Part shown: positions 52,755 to 62,389 of the stretch, in pieces
Numbering within the stretch: the first letter of the stretch is position 1
Layout: every line of letters starts with the position of its first letter
NCBI RefSeq assembly: GCF_010078385.1
Contig: NZ_SIJC01000009.1
Location: 114,932-178,931, forward strand
Reading direction: 5' to 3'
From: Chengkuizengella sediminis
GTDB taxonomy: Bacteria > Bacillota > Bacilli > Paenibacillales > KCTC-33759
DNA length: 64,000 bases
Made by a program: the position numbers and the translations under genes
The notes under the pieces: model-generated
Seen by the model: the letters and a program-made list of their open reading frames with translations, nothing else
Told to the model about the DNA's origin: nothing
Database searches by the model: none

Positions 52755-54505
52755 GGGTTCACCTCAGTTTCAGGTTGGTCTATGATTTGATGATTGTAAA
52801 TTTCACTTTTTACTTTGGTAAAAGAATCCCCTAAGTCGTTTAACTTAGTGCGCATTTCACTTTCATTTTGTGATTCTAATATGATTTTATATAAATTCTT
52901 TTCTATAGAGGATTTTTTCTCTAAACGTTCTAATATGAGATCAAGTCCTCCGATGACAGATTCAAATAGGTTTATTTTTTCATGTAATAAGTGTAAAATA
53001 TGCTCTTCAATGGTTCCTTCTGTAGATAAATTGTAAATATGCACATCATTTTTTTGACCAAGTCTATGCACTCTTCCGATTCTTTGCTCAACACGCATTG
53101 GGTTCCATGGTAAATCATAATTAATGACGTGATTGCAAAATTGGAGATTGATGCCTTCTCCTCCTGCTTCTGTGGCGACCATAACCTGAGCTCTTTTACG
53201 AAATAAATCCATCATCCAATCTTTTTTTCCACGATTCATTCCGCCTCGATATGGAACAGAAATGATTTGATGTTCTTTTAGAAAGCTTAATAAATATTCT
53301 TGAGTAGCCCGATATTCTGTAAAAATAATGACTTTATCATTAATTTTTTGAATAAGTTCAAGACTATTTTTCGCTTTCGTATGACTTTTTACTTTTTTGA
53401 TTTTATCTACAAGCTCCCAAATCATTGCACGTACTGGTGAGTCTTCGCTTGTTTTTTTGAATAAATTAACAAGGGTAAGGAAAACCGCATCTCTACTGCT
53501 GCATACCTCACGTTGTAATGTGATTAAAGAGAATAAATGACTTATTCCACCTTCTTTATCTTCTGCTCTTTTTCTAACGAAATCAGTGACCGATTGATAT
53601 AAATCGTATTCTTCATCGGAAAGAGTAAGAGAGATATTTTTGACATTTCTCTTTGTAAGATCGAGATAACCATCACTTCTTCGATTACGAATCATAACGT
53701 TAGATAACTCATCACGCAGCTGTATTTCGTTTTTTGGTATTCTTTTATCTACAACATAGTTAGTTTTAAACTGACTATCACCTCCTAATTGACCTGGTTT
53801 TAAAATTGTGATTAGGTTGTATAATTCCTTAAGGTCATTTTGGATAGGGGTTGCTGTAAGTAATAAGCAATATTTTTTCCTTACCGAATTAATAAACTGA
53901 TAGTTTGTTGTTTTTTTGTTTTTTAATTTGTGTGCCTCATCAACGATTAACATGTCATATTCCTTATCCAAAACGATATCTCGATGGGGATTACGTTTAG
54001 CAGTGTCTACTGAAGCAACAATAATATCATATTGATCCCACATGTAAGCTTTTTTTTGTGCAACCGCAGGAATATTAAATTTTTGATTTAATTCTCTAAC
54101 CCATTGCAATACTAGGGATGCAGGAACTAGAATGAGGACTTTTTTGACAAGTTGTCGGATCATGTACTCTTTTAAAATCAAACCTGCTTCGATCGTTTTG
54201 CCAAGTCCAACTTCATCAGCTAAAATTGCTCTACCTCTCATTCCAGTTAGCACTTTTTTGGCAGTTGAAATTTGATGAGGCATAGGTTCTACATTTGAGA
54301 GTTGATTCAGACTTTGTAATTCATCAAAATCGGTAACTAACTTAGTATTCTCTGATTCATATGCAAGTTGATATAAAGTCCAATCGTCCCAAGGACCGTT
54401 AGATTCAAAACGATTTTCTATATCCTCTACCCAAGATTGGTCAAAATGAATCTGAAGGTGTTCATTTAATGTATGAATGTGTTTCGTTTGACTCTTTGAA
54501 TTCAA
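52751..54505 (-). CDS. yqhH: SNF2-type helicase YqhH
   Basis: 584 residues from a TTG at 54505, 9 nt after AGGAGG; an open frame to 54622 is not supported. Superfamily 2 motor motifs: PHQISTAKKVLTGMRGRAIL, Walker A ADEVGLGKTIEAGLIL, LILVPASLVLQW, DEAH in LIVDEAHKLKN, LLTATPIQN, then VIIFTEYRATQEYLL, TEAGGEGINLQFC and VEQRIGRVHRLGQKNDV (motif VI). Likely remodels protein-nucleic acid complexes, related to RapA. In B. subtilis yqhG-yqhH lies near gcvT and lipM; here lipM is the divergent neighbour, so part of that order is kept. Confidence 0.93.
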   Translation of the reverse strand: MNSKSQTKHIHTLNEHLQIHFDQSWVEDIENRFESNGPWDDWTLYQLAYESENTKLVTDFDELQSLNQLSNVEPMPHQISTAKKVLTGMRGRAILADEVGLGKTIEAGLILKEYMIRQLVKKVLILVPASLVLQWVRELNQKFNIPAVAQKKAYMWDQYDIIVASVDTAKRNPHRDIVLDKEYDMLIVDEAHKLKNKKTTNYQFINSVRKKYCLLLTATPIQNDLKELYNLITILKPGQLGGDSQFKTNYVVDKRIPKNEIQLRDELSNVMIRNRRSDGYLDLTKRNVKNISLTLSDEEYDLYQSVTDFVRKRAEDKEGGISHLFSLITLQREVCSSRDAVFLTLVNLFKKTSEDSPVRAMIWELVDKIKKVKSHTKAKNSLELIQKINDKVIIFTEYRATQEYLLSFLKEHQIISVPYRGGMNRGKKDWMMDLFRKRAQVMVATEAGGEGINLQFCNHVINYDLPWNPMRVEQRIGRVHRLGQKNDVHIYNLSTEGTIEEHILHLLHEKINLFESVIGGLDLILERLEKKSSIEKNLYKIILESQNESEMRTKLNDLGDSFTKVKSEIYNHQIIDQPETEVNP

Positions 54506-54764
54506 ATTGCGCACCCTCCTAGAATTAATACTTTTTAACATGACTCTCAATGTAATATGAGCTGTGATTACATTTAACAGTAATACAGTGTCACAGAGTT
54601 TTCTTAGTATGCACCAATTCAAAGACTTTCATAACTATTTTTGAGTTTTTGAGTTTGATATAATAAAAAAATACCGACAAAAGTGATGTGATGTATGTAG
54701 ATAGGACTGGAGACAAATCTTAAAATGAAATTTTAGTGTTTTTATATAAGAGAGGATCATGAAT

Positions 54765-55607
54765 ATGAAAAACAAATGGCGTTTTATTCAATCAGATGTT
54801 TATTCTTCAGCAGAGAACATGGCAATAGATGAGGCAATTTTACTTGCTCACAGTGAAGGGAAAGTTCCTCCCACATTAAGATTTTATGGGTGGGATCCGG
54901 CGACTTTGTCAATAGGTTATTTTCAGAAGTCAGAGGAAATAGATTTTGATGCAGTAAAAGAAAACGGAATTGGTTTTGTACGACGTCAAACTGGGGGAAG
55001 AGCTGTTTTACATGATCAAGAATTAACCTATAGTATGATCGTATCAGAAGATTATCCTGGTCTGCCGAAAACAGTGAATGAGGCTTATCGAGTACTAAGT
55101 CAAGGTTTATTGTTTGGTTTTAAATCACTTGATTTAAAGGCTGAAATGGTGAATTTAGCTACAGAAGAGGAAAATCAAAAGTATGAGGCTGCAAGTTCCT
55201 CAGCTTGTTTTGATTCCCCTTCATGGTATGAGCTTGTTGTTGAGGGACGTAAAATCGCTGGCAGTGCTCAAACTAGACAAAAGGGTGTAGTATTACAACA
55301 TGGATCTATTTTGTTAGAATTGGATATTGATTTAATATTTGATTTATTGAGATATTCTAATCCTAAAATAAAGGAGCGGTTAAAACAATCCTTTGCAAAA
55401 AAAGCAGTGGCGATTAACGATTTAAGACGTGATCTCTCATTAGAGCCAGTAAGTCTTTCAGAAGTAGATGCTGCTTTTAAAAAGGGGATCGCTAAAGGGT
55501 TGGGGATTGAACTTGAAGATAGCCCATTAACTCCATATGAGTTGGAGCTTGTTGATCGATTGGTGAAAGAGAAATATGGGAATGCAGAGTGGAATTTTAG
55601 AAGATAA
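54765..55607 (+). CDS. lipM: Octanoyl-[GcvH]:protein / octanoyltransferase LipM
   Basis: 280 residues from the ATG at 54765 (9 nt after AGAGG; the ATG at 54759 is too close). Transfers octanoate from acyl carrier protein to GcvH in lipoate synthesis. BPL/LplA/LipB fold: WRFIQSD, AENMAIDEAILLAH, TLRFYGWDPATLSIGYFQ, VRRQTGGRAVLHDQELTYS, GRKIAGSAQTR, LQHGSILLELD. The catalytic Cys lies in SSSACFDSPSWYELV, the LipM/LipL position; the conserved Lys is in GRKIAGSAQ. CFDSPS distinguishes LipM from LplA ligases. Divergent from yqhH. Confidence 0.92.
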   Translation: MKNKWRFIQSDVYSSAENMAIDEAILLAHSEGKVPPTLRFYGWDPATLSIGYFQKSEEIDFDAVKENGIGFVRRQTGGRAVLHDQELTYSMIVSEDYPGLPKTVNEAYRVLSQGLLFGFKSLDLKAEMVNLATEEENQKYEAASSSACFDSPSWYELVVEGRKIAGSAQTRQKGVVLQHGSILLELDIDLIFDLLRYSNPKIKERLKQSFAKKAVAINDLRRDLSLEPVSLSEVDAAFKKGIAKGLGIELEDSPLTPYELELVDRLVKEKYGNAEWNFRR

Positions 55608-55613
55608 TGGTTA

Positions 55614-55650
55614 AGACGAATGGATAATAAATAACATTCATTCGTCTATT
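55614..55650 (+). terminator. Hairpin after lipM
   Basis: AGACGAATG and CATTCGTCT are inverted repeats with a long loop, followed by ATTATTTATTC. Confidence 0.55.
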
Positions 55651-55825
55651 ATTTATTCAAATTTCAGGTGTATATTTATTTTTTTCTACCTGTTTATCTA
55701 AAAAAGACTTAATTTTCAAAAAATTCTGAAAAATAAAAAAGGTAATCTCCACATTGATAGAGGGAAATTATAAACTTGAAAAAAATGTTATAGAAACATG
55801 AATTGCTCAACTAAGAGCATACTCA

Positions 55826-56500
55826 TCAACTAGTCAGCTTTTTATGGTTTAATAGATCATTTTTCATAACATACACGACTAATTGGATTCTATTACACAA
55901 ATCTAACTTTTTTAGGATTTTTGAAATTGCATTTTTCACAGTACCTTCAGATACATAGAGGTTTTTTGCAATCTCTTTGTTTTCCATACCTTTAATAATA
56001 TGTTTAATAATGCTTAGCTCTCTATCTGTCAAATTTACATCAACTAATTTAGGAGGGGAGTTATAGTCACTATTTATATATTGGAGCTGGTGCATCAGTT
56101 GAATCGATGATTTTTTATACATTACACTAAGACCCATTGCAGCACTTTTGATAGCCATAATTAATTCGTCTGAATTCGTTTCCTTCAGCATATATCCATT
56201 TGCACCATGAATGAAAGCATTGATTATATTTGAATTGTTCGTATTTTCAGTTAGAATAATAACTTGAGTTGACTCGAACTTTGTTTTTATGTTTTGTATG
56301 GCTTCCATGACATTAAAATCAGACGTTATGTCATTCATTAATACTACATTAGGATGGTATTGTTCGCACAAATTCATCATTTCATCTTTATTAGAAGCTA
56401 ATGCGATTACTTCTATCTCATGATCTCTTTCCAATATATGTTTTATTCCTTCTATGATGATTTTCTGATTTTCTGATGCAGTTATCATCACTTTAATCAC
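55826..56500 (-). CDS. Orphan NarL/LuxR-type response regulator with degenerate receiver
   Basis: 224 residues: receiver-like domain (1-125) and LuxR helix-turn-helix (~155-215: LTDRELSIIKHIIKGMENKE, IAKNLYVSEGTVKNAISKIL). In the receiver, the phospho-acceptor Asp after VVLM is Asn (VVLMNDITSDFNVMEAI), and the usual acidic pair at strand 1 is TASE (IKVMITASENQK). The Thr (VIILTENT) and Lys (GYMLKETNSDEL) of the switch region remain. Phosphorylation-independent control is therefore likely. No histidine kinase is adjacent. Targets unknown. Confidence 0.85.
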   Translation of the reverse strand: MIKVMITASENQKIIIEGIKHILERDHEIEVIALASNKDEMMNLCEQYHPNVVLMNDITSDFNVMEAIQNIKTKFESTQVIILTENTNNSNIINAFIHGANGYMLKETNSDELIMAIKSAAMGLSVMYKKSSIQLMHQLQYINSDYNSPPKLVDVNLTDRELSIIKHIIKGMENKEIAKNLYVSEGTVKNAISKILKKLDLCNRIQLVVYVMKNDLLNHKKLTS

Positions 56501-56665
56501 TAAACCACCTCAAAATTGGATTTATCAATGTGGGGATTACAAAAAAATTCATAATATTTATAATATTTATTATAAATATACAAATTTTTATTTCAATATA
56601 TAAATTGTATTAATTTAGTGAGGATAAAATTCTAAGGAAAATTTTCAAACTGATGAAAGTTATTA

Positions 56666-57496
56666 TCAACCAGCTACAAACTTTTCGTAAAGTTTTTGCA
56701 GCTCTCTAGTGATTTCTCCAGGTTTACCATTTGAAACTATTTGTTGATCTATGCTGATGATGGGAGTAATTTCAACTGTAGTCCCAGTAATAAATACTTC
56801 ATCAGCGCTTTTTAATTGATTCAAATCAAAAGACTGTTCTTTAATGATAAATCCTGCTTCAGTCGCTAACTTGAGGACTACGGCTCTAGTTACTCCGTTT
56901 AAGATAAGGTGATTAACTGGATGCGTATGTATTTCTCCATTTTTCACAATCATGATGTTGGAGGCACTGCATTCAGTAATGATGCCATCTCGATGAAATA
57001 TAGTTTCGTCCACATTATGTTTCACTGCATTTTGTTTGGCAAGTGTATTAGGAAGTAAATTTAATGATTTAATATCACATCTTAACCAACGAATGTCTTC
57101 TTGGGTGATGGCCTTAATTCCTGATTGCATTTTGTCTAAAGGTCTCTTTACCTCGTTGCAATAAGCTAATACCACTGGTTTCATGTTTTCAGGGATTATG
57201 TGAGAGCGTGGGGCGATTCCTCTAGTAATTTGAAGATATAGTGTACCTTCCTGTACAAATGACTTTTGGATTAATTGTAAAAGTTTATCATCAATTTCTT
57301 CCATCGTGTAAGGAAGTGTGATTTGGATCTCTTCACAGCTTCTTTTTAAACGTTGTAAGTGTTTTTCTGTTTCAAACAGTTGTCCATTGTATATGCGGAA
57401 GACTTCATAAACACCATCACCAAAATAATATCCCCTATCTTCATGTGAAATGTGTACATCCTTTTTATCTAGAAATAAATCATTATATAAAAGCAT
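56666..57496 (-). CDS. dat: D-amino acid aminotransferase
   Basis: 276 residues. PLP fold-type IV enzyme converting D-alanine and 2-oxoglutarate to pyruvate and D-glutamate, feeding peptidoglycan and perhaps poly-glutamate. Motifs: EDRGYYFGDGVYEVFRIYNG, the RGxAPRSH-like TRGIAPRSHIIP, PLP Lys in IKSLNLLPNTLAKQNAV, ECSASNIMIVKNGEI, LNGVTRAVVLKLA and EVFITGTTVEITPII. These distinguish it from branched-chain aminotransferases. AAAGAGGTGC precedes the ATG. Monocistronic. Confidence 0.92.
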   Translation of the reverse strand: MLLYNDLFLDKKDVHISHEDRGYYFGDGVYEVFRIYNGQLFETEKHLQRLKRSCEEIQITLPYTMEEIDDKLLQLIQKSFVQEGTLYLQITRGIAPRSHIIPENMKPVVLAYCNEVKRPLDKMQSGIKAITQEDIRWLRCDIKSLNLLPNTLAKQNAVKHNVDETIFHRDGIITECSASNIMIVKNGEIHTHPVNHLILNGVTRAVVLKLATEAGFIIKEQSFDLNQLKSADEVFITGTTVEITPIISIDQQIVSNGKPGEITRELQKLYEKFVAG

Positions 57497-57787
57497 AAAT
57501 GCACCTCTTTTTTATGATTGAATATATGTATTTGATGATGTTCAATTGATCCTTTTTTAACAAATCAAACAGTTGAGTCAGTTATGCCCAAACTGGATAT
57601 ATAAATTTAAGCTTATCAAAATGGAAAAGTTATTGTCAAAATGTTTTTTATGGATATAAAATAGGGGAATAATGTCGAATAATATAAGTACTATTTTTTT
57701 AAAAAAAGATAGATAGAAAGAGAAAATAGAAGAAAAAAGGACAAAAACTCGTTATATTTATCCGATTTGGGTGGTCAAAAAGTAGTA

Positions 57788-57803
57788 ACACAACATATAG
57801 TGT
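57788..57803. promoter_or_regulatory. NrdR box 1
   Basis: ACACAACATATAGTGT matches the NrdR consensus acaCwAtATaTwGtgt at 15 of 16 positions. It abuts a TATAAT (57806-57811). NrdR represses ribonucleotide reductase genes when dATP is high. Confidence 0.8.
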
Positions 57804-57820
57804 TGTATAATGGTATTCGC

Positions 57821-57836
57821 ACACAATATGTTGTGC
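57821..57836. promoter_or_regulatory. NrdR box 2
   Basis: ACACAATATGTTGTGC matches the NrdR consensus at 14 of 16 positions. It starts 33 bp after box 1, close to three helical turns, the usual tandem spacing. The rest of the 544 bp gap (57497-58040) shows no other gene and no B12 riboswitch that I can recognise. Confidence 0.75.
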
Positions 57837-58040
57837 TTTTTGAAGGGATGCAAGTTCTGAATTTATCAAATTTTTACCTTCAAATAAGTTACATATCCCA
57901 TTATTTCAACTAGCTACTAAGAAAAAGATACAGTATATAAATAAATAATTGATTAATTTATAAGACTTATTTCGATTTATTTCTGTATTTTTTAGACATT
58001 CAAATATTTGTTTTATCTTATTTTCAGGGAGGTTGTTTTT

Positions 58041-60662
58041 TTGGAAACAATAGAAGTCAAACGTTTAGAAGGTTTAAGTGAAAAAATATTTTTGGATCGT
58101 TATGCGATGAAGGATGCAGATACCAATCATACTAAGGTTGGAGATACAGTATTAACGCTTGTGAAAGATGATCCTAAATTCCCTACGAAAGAAGTAGGAG
58201 AAGTGATCCATAGAGACGGAGAGAATATTCAAGTTAAACTTCGTAGTGGTGAGGTTGTTGATTCAACTATTCATAAATTAACACTTACAGTGGAAAAAAC
58301 ACCTAATGAAATGTGGGATCGATTGGCAAAAGCTATGGCTTCTGCTGAAGCTACTCCTGAAAAACAAAAGGAATGGACTGAAAAGTTTAAATATATTTTA
58401 GATGATTGGAAGCTTGTACCAGGTGGACGTATTGCTGCAGGTGCAGGAGCAAGTGATGAGTTAACTTTGTTTAACTGTTATGTAATTCCCTCTCCACATG
58501 ATAGCAGAGGCGGAATCATGGAAACTTTAACCGAAATGACAGAAATCATGTCTCGTGGTGGTGGAGTAGGGATCAATTTATCTTCACTACGTCCGCGCCG
58601 TGCAGTTGTAAAAGGAGTTAATGGTTCATCTAGTGGAGCGGTTTCTTGGGGTGGCTTATTCAGTTATACAACAGGATTAATTGAACAGGGAGGCAGCCGA
58701 AGAGGTGCTTTAATGTTAATGATTAACGACTGGCATCCAGATCTTGTTGATTTTATTACGGTAAAACAAAAGATGGGTGAGATCACAAATGCTAACCTAT
58801 CTGTTTGTTTAAGTAATGGTTTTATGAAAGCAGTAAAAGAAGATTTAGATTGGGATTTAGTTTTTCCTGATACGGATGATCCAGAGTATGACGAGTTATG
58901 GAAAGGTGACTTAACTGAATGGAAAAACCTAGGTAAAAAAGTTATTCTTCATAAAACGGTAAAAGCTCGTGAAGTGTGGCATACAATCATTGAATCTGCT
59001 TGGAAATCAGCAGAGCCAGGCGTTGTGTTTATGGAACATTATAATGATATGTCAAATAGCTGGTATTTTAATCAGATTATTTGTACAAATCCATGTGGTG
59101 AACAAGGTTTACCAGCATGGGGTGTATGTAACTTATCTGCAGTGAACTTATCCAAGTTTTATGATGAGGAAAATGATGATGTGAATTGGGATGAACTTGG
59201 CAAAGTTGTCCGTTATTCCACTCGTTTTCTGGATAATGTCATTGATACAACTCCTTATCATTTTGAAGAAAATGAACAGAACCAGAAGGGCGAACGTCGT
59301 GTTGGTTTAGGCACAATGGGATTAGCGGAATTGATGATTAAACTAAAAATTCGTTATGGAAGCCCAGAATCGCTTGAATTTTTAGACAAAATATATGGAT
59401 TTATGGCAAAGGAAGCCTACCTTGCATCCTCTGAAATAGCTGGGGAAAAAGGGTCATTTACGCATTTTATTGAAGATAAGTTTTTACAAAGTGGATTTAT
59501 GAAAGATATGGTTGATGCTTTTCCTGAAGTAGGAGAGTCCATAAAAGAGAATGGAATGCGTAACGTAACTGTAATTACACAAGCACCAACTGGAAGTACA
59601 GGAACAATGGTAGGAACATCCACTGGAATTGAACCTTATTTTGCCTTTGAATATTATCGACAAAGCCGTTTAGGTTATGACAAGCAGCTTGTACCCATTG
59701 CACAGGAGTATCAAGATCAAAATCCAGGTCAACCTTTACCGGATTATTATATTACATCCATGCAAATGTCAGCTGATGATCATATTCGTGTACAAGCGGC
59801 GATTCAAAAATGGGTAGATAGTTCCATTTCAAAAACTGCGAACTGTTCAGCAGATTTCACGGTTGAAGAAACGAAAAAGTTATATGAATATGCATTTGAT
59901 CTGGGTTGTAAAGGAGTTACGATTTATAGAGATGGAAGTCGTGACGTACAAGTGCTTTCAACTACAGATAAGGACGATAACGAAGAGGAAATCGATGAAG
60001 TAGCTGCAGCTGAAGATAGTACAGAGAAAATCGAAGCAAAATCTTCTGAAGACTTAGGTCAAATAAAGGAATCATTAAAAGTAAATATAGATGCAAAAAC
60101 AGAACAAGTATTTGATAAACAATATATTAAACGCCCACAAGTATTAAAAGGTTCAACTTATAAATTTAATACACCTTTTGGAATGGCTTATATCACTATC
60201 AATGATATCAATGGTGTTGCAGGTGAGATCTTTATGAATGTTGGGAAAGCAGGTTCTGATGTATTTGCCATGTCAGAGGCATTAGGAAGAGTATGTTCCT
60301 TATTCCTTCGTTACGGTGATCACGGTAATAAAGAGCAACTATTAATCAAACATTTAAAAGGAATTGGTGGTTCAGGTGCGATTGGATTTGGGGCTAATCG
60401 TGTAGAATCCATTGCAGATGCTGTTGCTAAAGCACTGGAGATCCACATCGAAGAAGCTAAAGAAACTGCATCAGTGATGGAAAATAACGAAAATGCAGCT
60501 TCTATAGAAGTTGAAACAGTGGAGACTGTTGCTGAATCTATGGATAATGATGTATCAGTTATTGAATCCAAAGATTTATGTCCTTCCTGTGGATCGGCAA
60601 GTTTGGTGAACTCAGAAGGATGTAAAAACTGTGCGAGCTGTGGGTATAGTCGCTGTAACTAA
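58041..60662 (+). CDS. nrdJ: Adenosylcobalamin-dependent (class II) ribonucleotide reductase NrdJ
   Basis: 873 residues from a TTG at 58041, 8 nt after GGGAGG; an 11-codon extension lacks a site. Reduces ribonucleotides to deoxyribonucleotides, oxygen-independent, with B12 radical chemistry. Motifs: NCYVIPSPHDSRGGIMETLT (first active-site Cys), SRGGGVGINLSSLRP, GSRRGALMLMINDWHPD, ICTNPCGEQGLPAWGVCNLS (active-site Cys-Glu-Cys set), ITQAPTGSTGTMVGTSTGIE, and CKGVTIYRDGSRDVQVL. A ~230-residue C-terminal part carries a TSCPD-type domain (GGSGAIGFGANR) and ends in a Cys-rich tail (LCPSCGSASLVN, CKNCASCGYSRCN) that regenerates the active-site dithiol. Controlled by the paired NrdR boxes. Confidence 0.95.
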   Translation: METIEVKRLEGLSEKIFLDRYAMKDADTNHTKVGDTVLTLVKDDPKFPTKEVGEVIHRDGENIQVKLRSGEVVDSTIHKLTLTVEKTPNEMWDRLAKAMASAEATPEKQKEWTEKFKYILDDWKLVPGGRIAAGAGASDELTLFNCYVIPSPHDSRGGIMETLTEMTEIMSRGGGVGINLSSLRPRRAVVKGVNGSSSGAVSWGGLFSYTTGLIEQGGSRRGALMLMINDWHPDLVDFITVKQKMGEITNANLSVCLSNGFMKAVKEDLDWDLVFPDTDDPEYDELWKGDLTEWKNLGKKVILHKTVKAREVWHTIIESAWKSAEPGVVFMEHYNDMSNSWYFNQIICTNPCGEQGLPAWGVCNLSAVNLSKFYDEENDDVNWDELGKVVRYSTRFLDNVIDTTPYHFEENEQNQKGERRVGLGTMGLAELMIKLKIRYGSPESLEFLDKIYGFMAKEAYLASSEIAGEKGSFTHFIEDKFLQSGFMKDMVDAFPEVGESIKENGMRNVTVITQAPTGSTGTMVGTSTGIEPYFAFEYYRQSRLGYDKQLVPIAQEYQDQNPGQPLPDYYITSMQMSADDHIRVQAAIQKWVDSSISKTANCSADFTVEETKKLYEYAFDLGCKGVTIYRDGSRDVQVLSTTDKDDNEEEIDEVAAAEDSTEKIEAKSSEDLGQIKESLKVNIDAKTEQVFDKQYIKRPQVLKGSTYKFNTPFGMAYITINDINGVAGEIFMNVGKAGSDVFAMSEALGRVCSLFLRYGDHGNKEQLLIKHLKGIGGSGAIGFGANRVESIADAVAKALEIHIEEAKETASVMENNENAASIEVETVETVAESMDNDVSVIESKDLCPSCGSASLVNSEGCKNCASCGYSRCN

Positions 60663-60694
60663 TAAATGAATAAATAAAAAGTATTAATCATTTG

Positions 60695-60731
60695 AAGAGG
60701 CGTTTCAACTTTGTTGAGACACCTCTTTTTT
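60695..60731 (+). terminator. Terminator after nrdJ
   Basis: AAGAGGCGTTTCAAC and GTTGAGACACCTCTT form a 15 bp stem with one mismatch, loop TTT, then TTTT. Confidence 0.85.
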
Positions 60732-60796
60732 GACATATTTAATAATTTTTTTGTTTATTTATATTAGAGGGAAAAAATTTATTTCAGAGATTATGA

Positions 60797-60964
60797 TGTC
60801 TTAAACAGCTGATAGGACAGGGACTTTCAAACAAAGATATTAGTAAAAGACTTTTCATTGCCTTAGACACTGTTAAAGGACATAATCGAAGAATATTTGA
60901 TAAACTCCAGGTTAGAAGGCGCACTGAGGCAGTAGCTAAAGCGCGTGAGATGGGTTTGCTGTAA
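60797..60964 (+). pseudogene. C-terminal remnant of a MalT-like LuxR regulator
   Basis: An open stretch without a start codon encodes LIGQGLSNKDISKRLFIALD, TVKGHNRRIFDKLQVRRR and TEAVAKAREMGLL, then TAA. This is the complete LuxR-type helix-turn-helix end of the large ATP-dependent MalT family (~900 aa). In-frame stops lie just upstream and nothing of the ATPase or TPR region is left. Remnant of a deleted gene. Confidence 0.8.
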
Positions 60965-61435
60965 GTCTTTTAAAATGGAACTTAATCGTCGAGTAAAAAC
61001 GAGTTTCCATTATCTCCTTCAGCTCAGTCCAGTTCGTATATCGCTAATAGAGCAGCTTACACCTTTATTGGAAAAACAACACTAAAGTGTCTATAGGTTT
61101 ATAAAGAATAGATGTAAAATAGTTACAGTCTTAAATGAAACTGCTTTAAATAACTGAGAGCAAGCATCATCGATATTAAAAAAAGAGTAAGGGGAATGAA
61201 ATTATTGTTAATGAATCCCGGAAGGTTTGCAGGTGTTTTATATTTAACATTATTATTAGTGGTATATTTGTGGAGATGTTTGTAAGGATTGCCTCAGTGG
61301 ATAAAGGTGATGCTACAGAATAGATATGAATAGAAGTAGAATAACTTGAGAAAGAGAAAAAGAGTGTAGTGGAAAGATTAATGAAGTGTAAGAAGTAGTT
61401 GATGAGTGGTTATGATAAATTAAGGAGGAGATATT
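60965..61435. other. Intergenic region without a clear gene
   Basis: Only very short frames. One at 61198 (about 29 aa, beginning MKLLLMNPGRFAGVLYLTLL) encodes a hydrophobic peptide but its AAGGGGA abuts the ATG, so it is not called. The region separates a pseudogene from an oxidoreductase and looks like deletion debris. Confidence 0.3.
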
Positions 61436-62389
61436 ATGAAAGCGATTATATGTTCAAAATACGGACCACCTGAAGTCCTTCAACTTAACGAAGTGGAAAA
61501 ACCCATTCCCAAAAACAATGAAGTACTTATAAAAATACACACAACTGCAGTAACTGCAAGTGATTGTGTAATCCGGGGCTTTAAAATGCCTGGCAATCCT
61601 AGTTTCCCAAAAAAGCAAATAATGGAACTAATGATGAGGTTATTTATAGGTTTCTCAAAACCGAGAAATCCTATTATTGGACTGGTATTATCCGGAGTCG
61701 TTGAATCAGTAGGCAAAGATATTAAGGGATTTAAAAAAGGTGACCAAGTTTATGGATTTACAGGTAATAGCCGTGGAGCATATGCTGAGTACAAATGTGT
61801 ATCCGCGAAAGAAGCTGCCCAAGGGGAGCTGGCGATAAAACCGAACAATATGACCCATAAAGAAGCTGCAGCAGTAGTTTATGGCGGAGTTCTGGCAATG
61901 CATTTCATGAAAGACGGAGATATTCAAAGTGGACAAAAAGTGCTTATTTATGGAGCTTCGGGTGCAATAGGAACTAATGCGATACAACTCGCAAAGCATT
62001 TTGGTGCTGAAGTCACTGCACTATGCAGCTCATCAAATATAGAATTGGTTAAATCTCTGGGGGCTGATATAGTGATAGATTACACTAAAGAGGATTCTAT
62101 AAACCAATTAGAACTTTATGATTTTATCCTTGATGCTGTTGGAAAAAACAAAAGCTCGAAACTAAAAATACAATGTAAAAAAGCACTTAGTCAAAATGGG
62201 CAATACGTGTCAGTAGATGATAGACTTCTAAAGGTACATCCTCAATATCTACTTAAACTCAACGAGCTAATTGAAGCAGGACATGTTAAGGCTGTCATAG
62301 ACAGGAATTATCCCTTAGAAGAGATAGTTGAAGCTCATAAATACGTAGACAAAGGTCACAAAAAGGGAAATGTAGTAATAACTGTATAA
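61436..62389 (+). CDS. NAD(P)-dependent alcohol dehydrogenase / quinone oxidoreductase (MDR family)
   Basis: 317 residues; AGGAGG 6 nt before the ATG. Medium-chain dehydrogenase: GroES-like N-terminal domain (MKAIICSKYGPPEVLQL, ASDCVIRGFKMPG, GSVVESVG-like VLSGVVESVGKDI, GDQVYGFTG) and Rossmann domain with VLIYGASGAIGTNAIQLAKH (GxxGxxG variant), LGADIVIDYTKED and FILDAVG. The structural and catalytic zinc Cys clusters are absent, so it is of the zinc-independent quinone-oxidoreductase type. Substrate unknown. Confidence 0.9.
   Translation: MKAIICSKYGPPEVLQLNEVEKPIPKNNEVLIKIHTTAVTASDCVIRGFKMPGNPSFPKKQIMELMMRLFIGFSKPRNPIIGLVLSGVVESVGKDIKGFKKGDQVYGFTGNSRGAYAEYKCVSAKEAAQGELAIKPNNMTHKEAAAVVYGGVLAMHFMKDGDIQSGQKVLIYGASGAIGTNAIQLAKHFGAEVTALCSSSNIELVKSLGADIVIDYTKEDSINQLELYDFILDAVGKNKSSKLKIQCKKALSQNGQYVSVDDRLLKVHPQYLLKLNELIEAGHVKAVIDRNYPLEEIVEAHKYVDKGHKKGNVVITV

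Noticed and set aside
52815..53036. 73-codon plus-strand frame inside yqhH
   Set aside because: Antisense to the conserved helicase C-terminal motifs; no expression signals.
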